The position numbers were made by a program, and so were the translations under genes. A DNA stretch of 44,554 nucleotides from an uncultured Faecalibacterium sp. (GTDB lineage: Bacteria; Bacillota; Clostridia; Oscillospirales; Ruminococcaceae). A model generated the notes under the pieces. That model had not been told where the DNA came from. It did not search any database and was given only the letters and a program-made list of their open reading frames with translations. Location of the stretch: NCBI GenBank assembly GCA_934525325.1, contig CAKSZE010000007.1, positions 1-44,554 of the forward strand, given 5' to 3'. Positions 1-7,028 of this stretch are shown here, piece after piece; position 1 is the stretch's first letter; each line of letters begins with the position of its first letter.

Positions 1-182
1 TCCAGTTCATCGTAGGCGCGCTTGGTGGTAATGACGCTGATGCGCAGATCCCGTGCCAGCCCCCGGATGGAGGGCATGGCCTCGTCCGGCTGCAAAGCCC
101 CGCTGATGATCTGCTGCTTGATCTGGTTGTAGATCTGGTCATAGATGGGCGCGCCGCTTTTGTTGTTGATAAACAGTTCCAT
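1..182 (-). CDS. GntR-family transcriptional regulator, YtrA type (N-terminal part, runs off the window)
   Basis: Only the first 60 codons are present; the gene continues beyond base 1. The start ATG is at 182-180, preceded by an AAAGGAG Shine-Dalgarno 8 bases upstream. The translated piece is the typical GntR winged helix: a short arm (MELFINNKSGAPIYDQI), then helices with the family pattern IYNQIKQQIISGALQP, PSIRGLARDL and VITTKRAYDEL. The arm reading MxLxIxNxSxxPIYxQI is characteristic of the YtrA subfamily, whose members usually sit ahead of ABC transporter genes; the next gene is not visible. The protein should bind DNA as a dimer. A consensus promoter with an embedded palindrome lies just upstream, so autorepression is likely. 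Confidence 0.85.
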   Translation of the reverse strand, partial: MELFINNKSGAPIYDQIYNQIKQQIISGALQPDEAMPSIRGLARDLRISVITTKRAYDEL

Positions 183-211
183 CGGCTGCTCCTTTGACGC
201 TTGTGTTTCGT

Positions 212-252
212 CTGTATATGTACAGTATATACAGTAGACACGGGTTTGTCAA
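212..252 (-). promoter_or_regulatory. Promoter and palindromic operator of the GntR gene
   Basis: On the minus strand TTGACA (252-247) and TATACT (229-224) are separated by exactly 17 bases. The -10 lies inside an inverted repeat, CTGTATAT at 212-219 and ATATACAG at 227-234, with a 7-base spacer. GTATA...TATAC palindromes are typical operators of YtrA-type GntR repressors, so repressor bound here would cover the -10 and the start point. The autoregulation is inferred. Confidence 0.7.
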
Positions 253-261
253 GAGAATGTG

Positions 262-300
262 CAAAAAAATACACCCGCTGTCCAAAACGGACAACGGGTG
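262..300 (-). terminator. Rho-independent terminator after dapL
   Basis: A 12-base stem, 272-283 with 289-300 (one C/A mismatch) and a 5-base loop, is followed on the minus strand by a run of T residues (262-269 are A on plus). It lies directly downstream of the dapL stop. A shorter T run on the plus side makes it possibly bidirectional. Confidence 0.8.
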
Positions 301-315
301 CAATTTTTGTAGGTT

Positions 316-1503
316 TTACAGTGCCTTGATGGCGGTCTTGATGCGCTCGGCGGCAAGCTTGGTCTTTTCTGCATCGCCGAAGGCGGTCAGGCGGAAGTAG
401 CCCTCGCCGCACTCGCCAAAGCCCACGCCGGGGGTGCCCACCACGCCGCAGTTTTCCAGCAGCCAGTCAAAGAACTCCCAGCTCTTCATGTTGCCGGGGC
501 AGCGCAGCCAGATGTAGGGGCTGTTCTTGCCGCCGCAGTACCACACGCCGCACTCGTCCAGCGCATCGGCGATGACCTTTGCGTTGCGGCGGTAGTAGTC
601 CAGATTGGACTGGATCTCGGCCATGCCGCTCTCGGTGAACACGGCGGCAGCGGCGCGCTGCACCACATAGGGCACGCCGTTGAACTTGGTGGTCTGGCGG
701 CGCAGCCAGAGCTTGTTGATGCTCATGCCCTCGCGCTCCAGCTCCTTGGGCACGACAGTGTAGCCGCAGCGGGTGCCGGTAAAGCCTGCGATCTTGGAGA
801 AGGAGCAGATCTCCACAGCACACTCGCGTGCACCCTCGATCTCGAAGATGCTGCGGGCCAGCTCGCCGTCCGAAATAAAGCACTCGTAGGCGGCATCGTA
901 CAGGATGATGGCATCGTTCTTGCGGGCGTAATCCACCCATGCCTTCAGCTGTGCGCGGGTGTAGGCTGCGCCGGTGGGGTTGTTGGGGCTGCAAATATAG
1001 ATAATGTCGGCCTTCACGTTCTCGTCCGGCATGCCAAGGAAACCGTTCTCCTGCCCGGTGCGGCTGTAAATGATCTTGCGGCCATCAGTGACGTTATCGT
1101 CCACATAGGTGGGGTATACAGGGTCCGGTACCAGCACGGTATTGTCCACATCGAACAGACCCAGCAGGTTTGCAAGGTCGCTCTTCGCGCCGTCCGAAAT
1201 AAAGATCTCATCCTCGGCAAGCTGGGTGCCGCGGCTGGCGTAGTAGCCCTGAATGGCCTGCTTGAGGAAGGGGTAGCCCTGCTCCGGGCCGTAGCCGTGG
1301 AAGCCCTCTTTGGTGCCCATCTCCTCGGCGGCGTCACGCATAGCCTGCACCACGCACTTTGCCAGCGGCTGGGTCACATCGCCGATGCCCAGACGGATGA
1401 TCTCCTTTTCCGGGTGTGCTTCCTGATACGCAGCCACCTTGTGGGCAATGTCCACGAACAGATAGCTGGCCTTCAGCTCGTTGTAATGCTTGTTCATCTT
1501 CAT
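316..1503 (-). CDS. dapL: LL-diaminopimelate aminotransferase (DapL)
   Basis: 395 residues, the normal length of DapL, a PLP fold-type I aminotransferase. It converts tetrahydrodipicolinate plus glutamate directly to LL-2,6-diaminopimelate, bypassing the succinylase and acetylase routes. Seen: the N-terminal NKHYNELKASYLF and RLGIGDVTQPL patterns of the family, the SPNNPTG motif, and the PLP Schiff-base lysine in SFSKIAG (about Lys237). DapF, the next enzyme of the pathway, is encoded immediately upstream on the same strand (1603-2442), so the two form a dapF-dapL unit feeding peptidoglycan and lysine synthesis. Start: ATG at 1503 behind a weak GAGGGAAAG; a second in-frame ATG two codons later is equally possible. 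Confidence 0.95.
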   Translation of the reverse strand: MKMNKHYNELKASYLFVDIAHKVAAYQEAHPEKEIIRLGIGDVTQPLAKCVVQAMRDAAEEMGTKEGFHGYGPEQGYPFLKQAIQGYYASRGTQLAEDEIFISDGAKSDLANLLGLFDVDNTVLVPDPVYPTYVDDNVTDGRKIIYSRTGQENGFLGMPDENVKADIIYICSPNNPTGAAYTRAQLKAWVDYARKNDAIILYDAAYECFISDGELARSIFEIEGARECAVEICSFSKIAGFTGTRCGYTVVPKELEREGMSINKLWLRRQTTKFNGVPYVVQRAAAAVFTESGMAEIQSNLDYYRRNAKVIADALDECGVWYCGGKNSPYIWLRCPGNMKSWEFFDWLLENCGVVGTPGVGFGECGEGYFRLTAFGDAEKTKLAAERIKTAIKAL

Positions 1504-1542
1504 GATACTTTCCCTCGCTTCGCTTTACTTATAGATTGCTCG

Positions 1543-1590
1543 CCCTCTCAGCCGTCTGTCGGCGTCAGTTCCCCCAAAGGGGGCTTTTAT
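1543..1590. repeat. Dispersed intergenic repeat, short copy (dapF-dapL spacer)
   Basis: The spacer contains CCCTCTCAG (1543-1551), then a small hairpin built on GCCG/CGGC, then a CCCCC-AAA-GGGGG stem (1571-1583) and a TTTT run. The same order, CCCTCTCAG then hairpin then C-rich/G-rich stem then T run, begins the longer element at 36264-36401. Two copies inside two operons of one window point to a dispersed family of palindromic repeats. Confidence 0.5.
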
Positions 1591-1602
1591 CAAAGGGGCG
1601 TT

Positions 1603-2442
1603 TTAAACTTCGGTCGTGCCCTCGCACACGGTCTCGGCAGCGCCAGTCATCAGCAGCTGCTTGCCGGGCAGCACCCGGATGGTCAGCTCGCCGCCGCGCA
1701 GCTGCACATGGACATCCTCCCCGGCGGGGCAGATGCCCAGCTCGGTCAGGGCTGCCACGGTGGCGCAGGTGCCGGTGCCGCAGGCCCATGTCTCGCCGCT
1801 GCCACGCTCCCACACACGCATCTTCAGGTGGGTGGCATCCACCACCTGCACAAACTCGGTGTTGATGCGCTCCGGGAAGTTTTCGTGGTGCTCAAAGCCC
1901 GGGCCGATCTGCTCCAGCTTCAGGCTGTCCACCTCCGGCACAATGGTCACGCAGTGGGGGTTGCCCACGCTGATGCAGGTCACCCGCCACAGGTTCTCTT
2001 CTACCTGAAGGGGCAGGTCTACCAGCGGCCCTTCGCCCATGTTCACGGCGGGCAGCGCCGCCGCCATGGCAGTGTAGGTGCCCATCTCTACCTGCCACAG
2101 CCCTTCGCCCATGCGGGTAACGGTCTTTAAGCCGCTGAGGGTGTCGATGGCAAGCTTCGGCTTTGCCGTACCGTGGGTGTACAGCCACTCGGCCACGCAG
2201 CGGATGCCGTTGCCGCACATTTTACCCTCGCTGCCGTCCGCATTGAAGATGCGCATCATGGCGTCTGCCCCGGCTGTGACCGGTGCGCAGATGCAGATGA
2301 TGCCGTCCGCGCCGATGGAAAAGTGCCGCCGGGACAAGCGCTCTGAAAGCGCTGCGATATTCTCCGGCACACCGGAGGTGCGGCAGTCCAGATAGATATA
2401 ATCGTTGGCGCAGCCCTGCATTTTGGTGAATGAAAGCTTCAT
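1603..2442 (-). CDS. dapF: Diaminopimelate epimerase (DapF)
   Basis: 279 residues. DapF interconverts LL- and meso-diaminopimelate with two active-site cysteines and no cofactor. Seen: the N-terminal FTKMQGCANDYIY (family pattern KMxGxGND), first catalytic cysteine in KMCGNGIRC (Cys76) and the second in WACGTGTC (Cys221), one in each of the two pseudo-symmetric halves. The start ATG at 2442 has a good AAGGAG site. It is first in a two-gene unit with dapL. Its promoter is a TTGACA-N17-TATCAT pair upstream, and an 8-base-arm hairpin lies in the short leader just before the ribosome binding site. Confidence 0.95.
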   Translation of the reverse strand: MKLSFTKMQGCANDYIYLDCRTSGVPENIAALSERLSRRHFSIGADGIICICAPVTAGADAMMRIFNADGSEGKMCGNGIRCVAEWLYTHGTAKPKLAIDTLSGLKTVTRMGEGLWQVEMGTYTAMAAALPAVNMGEGPLVDLPLQVEENLWRVTCISVGNPHCVTIVPEVDSLKLEQIGPGFEHHENFPERINTEFVQVVDATHLKMRVWERGSGETWACGTGTCATVAALTELGICPAGEDVHVQLRGGELTIRVLPGKQLLMTGAAETVCEGTTEV

Positions 2443-2461
2443 GCTTATCGCTCCTTATAAA

Positions 2462-2479
2462 AGGGACTGGTCAGTCCCT
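2462..2479 (-). promoter_or_regulatory. Hairpin in the dapF leader
   Basis: AGGGACTG (2462-2469) and CAGTCCCT (2472-2479) form a compact hairpin about 20 bases before dapF, followed on the minus strand by TTTT and the AAGGAG site. It could modulate ribosome access or mRNA stability; nothing shows a ligand. Confidence 0.35.
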
Positions 2480-2498
2480 GTAAACTCATTACTTTATA

Positions 2499-2527
2499 AT
2501 GATAAAAAAACCGGCACGAGATGTCAA
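2499..2527 (-). promoter_or_regulatory. Promoter of dapF-dapL
   Basis: Minus-strand TTGACA (2527-2522) and TATCAT (2504-2499) with a 17-base spacer. A TATAAA a few bases further on is the alternative -10 but would give a 22-base spacer. Confidence 0.65.
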
Positions 2528-2577
2528 GGGAAAAAGCAGCTTTCAGACAATTTTCTTCAGTTGCTGCAAAACAGGGC

Positions 2578-2606
2578 TTGACAATACGCACTGCATGGGA
2601 TATAAA
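2578..2606 (+). promoter_or_regulatory. Promoter of acp
   Basis: TTGACA (2578-2583), 17 bases, TATAAA (2601-2606): near-perfect sigma-A promoter, diverging from the dapF promoter about 50 bases away. The leader to the acp start is about 105 bases. Confidence 0.75.
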
Positions 2607-2719
2607 AAAAGAGAGCGCTTTGTACAGCAGGCAAGGCTGTGCCGGATACCGGAGGCTTTTTCCGGGGCACGGCGGGCTGTACGCGTATGCAATACAACTG
2701 CAAAAAGGAGACCACAGGA

Positions 2720-2956
2720 ATGGATACTTTTGAGAAAATCCGTGCATTGCTGGCTGAGCAGCTGGACGTTGACCCGGCAAAGATCACGCTGGAAAGCGAT
2801 ATCATGAGCGATTTCGAGGCCGACAGTCTGGATATCGTGGATATGGTGATGACGCTGGAGGACGAGTTTGGCATCGAGGTGCCGGACGACGCCATCGAGT
2901 CCCTGCGCACCGTAGGCGATGTGGTAAACTTTGTGGACAGCCACGCGCAGAACTGA
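2720..2956 (+). CDS. acpP: Acyl carrier protein (AcpP)
   Basis: 78 residues, the standard ACP size. It is a small acidic four-helix protein that carries growing acyl chains of fatty acid synthesis on a phosphopantetheine arm. Seen: the EADSLDIVDM motif with Ser36 as the attachment serine, and the acidic helix II that docks to FAS enzymes. The frame is open further upstream, but AAAAAGGAG at 2702-2710 fixes the start at 2720. It stands alone between its own promoter and a terminator, without other fab genes, so it is expressed independently of the FAS cluster. Confidence 0.93.
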   Translation: MDTFEKIRALLAEQLDVDPAKITLESDIMSDFEADSLDIVDMVMTLEDEFGIEVPDDAIESLRTVGDVVNFVDSHAQN

Positions 2957-2968
2957 TTCTTTTAGGCA

Positions 2969-3020
2969 AAAGCCCCGCCTTTGCAGTGCGGCACACGGCC
3001 GTGCAGGCAGACGGGGCTTT
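2969..3020 (+). terminator. Terminator after acp
   Basis: AAAGCCCCG (2969-2977) pairs with CGGGGCTTT (3012-3020), with an extra GCC..TGCA / TGCA..GGC inner stem, followed by ATTATGG. It sits 12 bases after the acp stop. The T tail is short, so partial read-through into proS is possible; no separate promoter for proS is obvious. Confidence 0.6.
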
Positions 3021-3079
3021 ATTATGGTTCGTGCGGAACGTAAAGCGTTTGGCGCACGGCCTTGGGAGGATAAAACAAA

Positions 3080-4519
3080 ATGGCAAAAGACAACAAGAAG
3101 CTCGTGCAGGCGATCACCAGTCAGGAAGAAAACTTTGCACAGTGGTACACCGACATCTGCGTAAAGGCAGAGCTGGTGGAGTATTCCAGTGTGAAGGGCT
3201 TTATCATCCTGCGCCCCTATGGTCAGGCCATCTGGGAGCTGATCCAGAAGGACTTGGATGCCCGGTTCAAGGCTACCGGCCATGAGAATGTGGCTATGCC
3301 GGTGCTGATCCCGGAGAGCCTGCTGCAGAAGGAAGGCGAGCTCGTCAATGGCTTCGCGCCGGAGGTGGCGTGGGTCACGATGGGTGGCTCCGACAAGCTG
3401 GAAGAGCGTCTGGCAGTGCGTCCCACCAGCGAGACCATGTTCTGCGACCACTGGTCCCGCGTGCTGCACAGCTACCGCGAGCTTCCCATGAAGTACAACC
3501 AGTGGTGCAGCGTGGTGCGCTGGGAAAAGACCACCCGTCCCTTCCTGCGCAGCCGCGAGTTCTGGTGGCAGGAAGGCCACACCATCCACGAGACTGCCGC
3601 CGAGGCGGAGGCCGAGACCCAGCAGCAGCTGAACTGCTACGCAGACGTCTGCGAGCAGGATCTGGCCATTCCCGTGGTGAAGGGCCGCAAGACCGACAAG
3701 GAAAAGTTTGCCGGTGCCGAGGCCACCTACACCATCGAGGCCATGATGAAGGACGGCAAGGCCCTGCAGAGCGGCACCAGCCACTACTTTGGCGACAAGT
3801 TCAGCAAGGCTTACGACGTCACCTTTACCGGCCGCGACAACCAGCTGCATCATCCGTTCCAGACCAGCTGGGGCGTTTCCACCCGTCTGGTGGGTGCTAT
3901 CATCATGACCCACGGCGACGACGACGGCCTGATCCTGCCCCCGGCCATTGCCCCCATTCAGGTGGTGGTGGTGCCCATTGCCGCCCACAAGCCCGGCGTC
4001 TCCGAGAAGGCTGCCGAGCTGGCCGAGAAGATCAGCAAGTACGCCCGCGTGAAGCTGGACGACAGCGACAATGCCCCCGGCTGGAAGTTTGCCCAGTGGG
4101 AGATGAAGGGCGTGCCCCTGCGCCTTGAGATCGGCCCCAAGGATCTGGAAAAGAACCAGTGCGTGCTGGTGCGCCGCGACACCCGCGAGAAGGTCTTTGT
4201 AAGCTTGGACGAGCTGGAGACCGCCATCCCCGCTCAGCTGGAGGCTCTGCGCAAGGATCTGTACCAGCGTGCGCTGGAAAACCGCGAAAAGCGCACCTGG
4301 GCTGCCACCACCATGGACGAGGTGAAGGAGCTGGCCAAGGCCAACACCGGCTACATCAAGACCATGTGGTGCGGCGATCTGGCCTGCGAGATGAAGATGA
4401 AGGAAGAGGCCGGACTTTCCAGCCGCTGCATGCCCTTTGAGCAGGAGCAGCTGAGCGATGTGTGCCCCTGCTGCGGTAAACCCGCCAAGGCCATGGTCTA
4501 CTGGGGCGTTGCTTACTAA
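3080..4519 (+). CDS. proS: Prolyl-tRNA synthetase, archaeal/eukaryote type (ProS type 3)
   Basis: 479 residues. Cytoplasmic class II synthetase that charges tRNA-Pro. It is the short form without the INS editing domain of the usual bacterial ProRS. Seen: the N-terminal [18 protein letters not shown] typical of this form, motif 2 around [20 protein letters not shown], motif 3 around [16 protein letters not shown], an anticodon-binding domain from about residue 280, and a C-terminal zinc-like domain with a CPCC pair ending in a terminal tyrosine (WGVAY), the hallmark of the archaeal-type enzyme. Start ATG at 3080 follows GGGAGGA. No T-box is visible in the short leader. Confidence 0.95.
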   Translation: MAKDNKKLVQAITSQEENFAQWYTDICVKAELVEYSSVKGFIILRPYGQAIWELIQKDLDARFKATGHENVAMPVLIPESLLQKEGELVNGFAPEVAWVTMGGSDKLEERLAVRPTSETMFCDHWSRVLHSYRELPMKYNQWCSVVRWEKTTRPFLRSREFWWQEGHTIHETAAEAEAETQQQLNCYADVCEQDLAIPVVKGRKTDKEKFAGAEATYTIEAMMKDGKALQSGTSHYFGDKFSKAYDVTFTGRDNQLHHPFQTSWGVSTRLVGAIIMTHGDDDGLILPPAIAPIQVVVVPIAAHKPGVSEKAAELAEKISKYARVKLDDSDNAPGWKFAQWEMKGVPLRLEIGPKDLEKNQCVLVRRDTREKVFVSLDELETAIPAQLEALRKDLYQRALENREKRTWAATTMDEVKELAKANTGYIKTMWCGDLACEMKMKEEAGLSSRCMPFEQEQLSDVCPCCGKPAKAMVYWGVAY

Positions 4520-4543
4520 GCATCCGTTTTTCTGACCCGATAC

Positions 4544-4579
4544 AAAACCCCCGGAGCACGAAAACGCTCCGGGGGTTTT
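4544..4579 (+). terminator. Terminator after proS
   Basis: CCCCCGGAGC (4548-4557) and GCTCCGGGGG (4566-4575) form a perfect 10-base stem with an 8-base loop, flanked by AAAA and TTTT. Confidence 0.9.
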
Positions 4580-4581
4580 AC

Positions 4582-4610
4582 TTGTCATTTGTCGAATTAT
4601 ATGCTATTAT
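4582..4610 (+). promoter_or_regulatory. Promoter of the small hydrophobic peptide gene
   Basis: TTGTCA (4582-4587), 17 bases, TATTAT (4605-4610), immediately after the proS terminator. The predicted start point (about 4617) falls at a hairpin with a UUCG tetraloop (4615-4621 with 4626-4632), so the transcript would begin with a protected 5' stem. Confidence 0.6.
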
Positions 4611-4630
4611 AGAATTGCTGCTTCGGCAGC

Positions 4631-4831
4631 AAGGCACTGCACATAACGGCAGGCGGTTCGGCCCCACTTCCGAAAGGAGGTGAAGCTCATGCCAATTACT
4701 TTGACGTTCCATATCTTCGGATTGGTATTTACCATCAAGGTAAAAAGCGAGAACCGCCACCCTGGCCGGTGACGGTTCTTAGTCTTTAAGAACTTACATC
4801 AAAAAGGGCCAACCGCTTGTCGCAGTGCCTT
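4631..4831. repeat. Imperfect inverted repeat flanking the small peptide gene
   Basis: Left arm: AAGGCACTGC (4631-4640) and GCGGTTCGGCCC (4653-4664). Right arm: GGGCCAACCGC (4806-4816) and GCAGTGCCTT (4822-4831). The 10-base block is a perfect complement; the second differs by one base. Consequently the 5' leader of the plus transcript, its own 3' end and the 5' end of the minus transcript share one sequence or its complement. The left arm ends 11 bases before the AGGAGG ribosome binding site, so 5'-3' pairing could hide it. Confidence 0.65.
4689..4772 (+). CDS. 27-residue hydrophobic peptide, candidate type I toxin
   Basis: A 27-codon frame with an excellent ribosome binding site (GAAAGGAGG, 8 bases before ATG at 4689) and its own promoter. 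The peptide starts MPITLTFHIFGLVFTIKV, a continuous hydrophobic segment of about 16 residues, and ends in a polar basic tail (KSENRHPGR). That plan, a short hydrophobic stretch plus charged tail, is shared by membrane-acting type I toxins of Firmicutes, but I do not recognise a named family. A minus-strand RNA with consensus promoter and terminator overlaps the 3' part of the gene, and the leader can pair with the 3' end. Alternatives are a leader peptide or a small membrane peptide with other work. Toxicity is inference. Confidence 0.6.
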   Translation: MPITLTFHIFGLVFTIKVKSENRHPGR

Positions 4832-4835
4832 TTCT
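4741..4835 (-). ncRNA. Predicted antisense RNA (candidate type I antitoxin)
   Basis: Predicted start about 4835, seven bases after the -10. It would run about 95 bases to a rho-independent terminator: the AGAACCG...CGGTTCT stem (4751-4778 region) continued by CACC/GGTG, followed on the minus strand by CGCTTTTTA (4741-4749). No start codon with a ribosome binding site is present. It overlaps the last ten codons and 3' region of the peptide gene in the opposite sense, giving extended perfect complementarity, and its 5' end repeats the leader sequence of the peptide mRNA. Confidence 0.55.
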
Positions 4836-4841
4836 ATTTAC

Positions 4842-4870
4842 AGTATACCCATTTTTGAAGTTTCTGTCAA
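4842..4870 (-). promoter_or_regulatory. Promoter of the antisense RNA
   Basis: Minus-strand TTGACA (4870-4865), 17 bases, TATACT (4847-4842). It matches consensus better than the convergent peptide promoter, as expected if the antitoxin RNA is made in excess. It drives no protein-coding frame. Confidence 0.7.
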
Positions 4871-4871
4871 G

Positions 4872-4902
4872 AGCACGCCGTTTCGTTTCTGCGTGCTTTT
4901 TT
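4872..4902 (+). terminator. Plus-strand terminator beyond the peptide gene
   Basis: AGCACGC (4872-4878) and GCGTGCT (4891-4897) followed by TTTTTT to 4902. The only plus-strand gene it can serve is the small peptide gene, so the full mRNA would be about 285 bases and include the region complementary to the antisense RNA. Confidence 0.7.
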
Positions 4903-4903
4903 A

Positions 4904-5785
4904 TTACCGGTCAAAGGTGGTGCTAAGGGTGGTCTGCCAGCTTTCGCCGGGGGCAAGGCAGGCGGCTGCGGCGCGCTGCTCCCAGTCCTGCGGGTCGGTA
5001 GCAGCAGCGGGCAAGCTGTGCCACGGCTCGATGCACACAAAGCGCACCGGTTTTGCGGGAGCCGACCAGATGAGCGAATAGGGGTAGCCCTCCACCTTGC
5101 AGGTGATATTGCGGCCGGTGTCCTTCTCGCAGATGCCGATGGTACCAGTGCGCAGGCCTGCCATGCAGAAGCTGTCGTTGGCAAACAGATCATCGGTCAG
5201 CGGGATGGCCTGCTGGTTCTTCCACTGGTAATAGCTCTTGCCGCTCAACAGGCCGTTGGGTCGGGCATCGAGGATGACCGGGCTTTCCGGCCGGTCAAAA
5301 CGGAACTCGTAGTCGGTGGTGGTATGCTTATCGTCGAACGGCACGTTGAACGCCGGATGAAAACCGATGCCGAAGCGCAGCTCCTCTGTGCCGGGGTTCG
5401 TCACCTGCAGGGTGTGGTGCACGGTCTTGCCCTCCAGACGGAAGGTGCTGGTGAGCACAAAGTCATAGGGGAAGCGCTCTGCCTTGATGGCGTCGTCTGC
5501 CCGCAGTTCCAGCTGGATGGTGTCCCCTTCTGCCCGCAGCAGAGTGTGCTCCAGATCCCGGGCAAAGCCGTGCTGACCGCCCTTCCATGTTTTGCCCTTA
5601 GCTGCAAAGGTGCCGTCCACCAGCTTGCCCGTCCACGGGAACAGAATGGGCGCGTGGCGCTTCCAGATGGCGGGGTCGGCCTGCCAGAGAAGTTCTTCGC
5701 CTGCGGCGTTCTTCAGGCTGACGGCCTCTGCACCGTGGGTGTCCACAGTCAGGGTCAGAAATTCGTTGTGAATGGTTGCCTGCAT
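4904..5785 (-). CDS. Aldose 1-epimerase family protein (LacX-like)
   Basis: 293 residues, beta-sandwich galactose-mutarotase fold. Members convert alpha and beta anomers of free aldoses; the LacX/YeaD branch has unsettled substrates. Seen: WQADPAIWKRHAPILFPWTG, the catalytic histidine region FGIGFHPAFNVPF, and the probable catalytic glutamate in FVCIEPWHSLP near the C-terminus. The frame is open further upstream, but AAAGGAGATA before the ATG at 5785 fixes this start. No sugar pathway gene is adjacent, so the substrate cannot be guessed. It follows the kinase gene on the same strand but is separated by a terminator, and is probably transcribed separately. Confidence 0.85.
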   Translation of the reverse strand: MQATIHNEFLTLTVDTHGAEAVSLKNAAGEELLWQADPAIWKRHAPILFPWTGKLVDGTFAAKGKTWKGGQHGFARDLEHTLLRAEGDTIQLELRADDAIKAERFPYDFVLTSTFRLEGKTVHHTLQVTNPGTEELRFGIGFHPAFNVPFDDKHTTTDYEFRFDRPESPVILDARPNGLLSGKSYYQWKNQQAIPLTDDLFANDSFCMAGLRTGTIGICEKDTGRNITCKVEGYPYSLIWSAPAKPVRFVCIEPWHSLPAAATDPQDWEQRAAAACLAPGESWQTTLSTTFDR

Positions 5786-5852
5786 TTTCAGTATCTCCTT
5801 TGTCCTTCTTATTTTCCGGGGCCTGCTGTTTCCAGTATACTCCCCTGTGTGC

Positions 5853-5890
5853 CAAAAATAAAGCCCCAGTCGCCGGGCTTCAGCGGGGCT
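5853..5890 (-). terminator. Terminator of the two-component operon
   Basis: AGCCCC (5862-5867) and GGGGCT (5885-5890) with an internal GCCCGG..loop, followed on minus by TTATTTTT. It overlaps the last codons of the sensor kinase gene. Confidence 0.75.
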
Positions 5891-7028
5891 GTGCCAGCGG
5901 CAGGGTGACGGCAAAGGTAGTGCCGTTTTCGCTGCTGCTTTCCACAGTCACACTGCCGCCGTGCAGCACGGCAATTTCCCGCACAAGGGCAAGGCCAAGC
6001 CCAACGCCGCCCATCTCCCGGCTGCGGGACTTATCCACCCGGAAAAAGGGCTGGAAGATGCTCTCCCGGCAGTCTGCGGGGATGCCCGGGCCGGTATCCG
6101 CAACGCGCAGCACGGCGGTCTGCTTTTCCCGCCGCAGAGTGACGCGCACCGCACCGCCGGGGCGGTTATACTTGATGCCGTTTTCCACCAGATTGAACAC
6201 CAGCCGGTAGATCAGCGCATCGCTGCCCACCATGCCCAGTTCCGCGCAGTCCTGCTGCAAGGTGATGTTGTTTTTTTGGGCAAGGGGGGTCAGGTCGGTC
6301 AATATTTCCTCCACCAGCGGCGCAAGGGCGATCTGGTCGGTACGGGAGACCGATTGCAGATTGCTCATCTCTAATAAAGTGCGCACTAGGGCGGTCAGGT
6401 GATCCAGCTGCTCCCGCAGAGAGCTGACCAGCCCGGCAGTCTCGGCATCCATGGCCGGGTGCTCCTCTGCAAATAGCTCCAGCTTTGTCTGCAAAATAGC
6501 CAGCGGAGTGCGCAGCTCGTGGGCGGCGTTACCCGCAAACTGCCGCTGCAATTCAAAAGACTGTGCCAGACCATCCAGCATCCGGTTCACCGACCGGCTC
6601 AACTGCCTGAATTCCTGCACGGTATCTTCGTCCAGACGGACGGTGGCGATGCTGTCCTGATCGACCCGCTGTGCCTGCTGCGCAAGCTGCTGCAAAGGCT
6701 TCAGCGCTCTGCCGCTGACAAAATAAGCGATGGCTGCGCTGAGGATGGTGACCACGGCGGTGATGCACCAGCCCTTGCGGCCAAAAACCACCTTTGCATC
6801 GTAGACTTCCTGTGAAAAATGCGCCAGCAGGCTGGACATTTCCTCCTGCGGGATCTCGATGGTCAACGAATCCGCACTGCCGGGCTGATACTGCATCATA
6901 AAGCCGTTGAGAGCGTCCATGCCGGTAACGCCGGTGCGGTATAAAAGCAGATTCATGCACACGCAGGCGCAGGCGATGAGCAGCGCCGTCAGCAGGGTGA
7001 TGCGCCATTGCAGGGATAAATGCTTCAT
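5880..7028 (-). CDS. Sensor histidine kinase
   Basis: 382 residues, membrane-bound. Domains in order: membrane segment about 10-30, an extracytoplasmic loop of about 55 residues, second membrane segment about 88-106, a HAMP-like linker (about 106-160), HisKA with phospho-accepting His170 in FAGNAAHELRTPLA, and HATPase with the N box (NLVENGIKYN), G1 (VADTGPGIP) and G2 (GVGLGLAL). Its ATG overlaps the stop of the response regulator gene by four bases (ATGA), so the pair is translationally coupled. The divergent operon encodes redox proteins, and the regulator boxes lie between the two, so it probably senses a cell-surface or redox signal; the ligand is unknown. Confidence 0.92.
   Translation of the reverse strand: MKHLSLQWRITLLTALLIACACVCMNLLLYRTGVTGMDALNGFMMQYQPGSADSLTIEIPQEEMSSLLAHFSQEVYDAKVVFGRKGWCITAVVTILSAAIAYFVSGRALKPLQQLAQQAQRVDQDSIATVRLDEDTVQEFRQLSRSVNRMLDGLAQSFELQRQFAGNAAHELRTPLAILQTKLELFAEEHPAMDAETAGLVSSLREQLDHLTALVRTLLEMSNLQSVSRTDQIALAPLVEEILTDLTPLAQKNNITLQQDCAELGMVGSDALIYRLVFNLVENGIKYNRPGGAVRVTLRREKQTAVLRVADTGPGIPADCRESIFQPFFRVDKSRSREMGGVGLGLALVREIAVLHGGSVTVESSSENGTTFAVTLPLAQPR

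Noticed and set aside
3021..3079. Possible T-box or riboswitch before proS
   Set aside because: The space between the acp terminator and proS is only about 60 bases, with no specifier loop, T-box sequence or antiterminator.
2543..4588. Very long open frame on minus across proS
   Set aside because: It is the complement of a clear ProRS gene with intact motifs; the minus translation is low-complexity and has no family features. The same holds for long antisense frames over 9872-11740, 25290-28361, 28777-30549, 36910-38982, 39232-40944 and 40713-42602, a usual effect of GC-rich codon use.
4578..4760. 60-codon minus frame over the small peptide gene
   Set aside because: No ribosome binding site, it would overlap the predicted antisense terminator and start within its transcript, and its sequence has no protein-like pattern.
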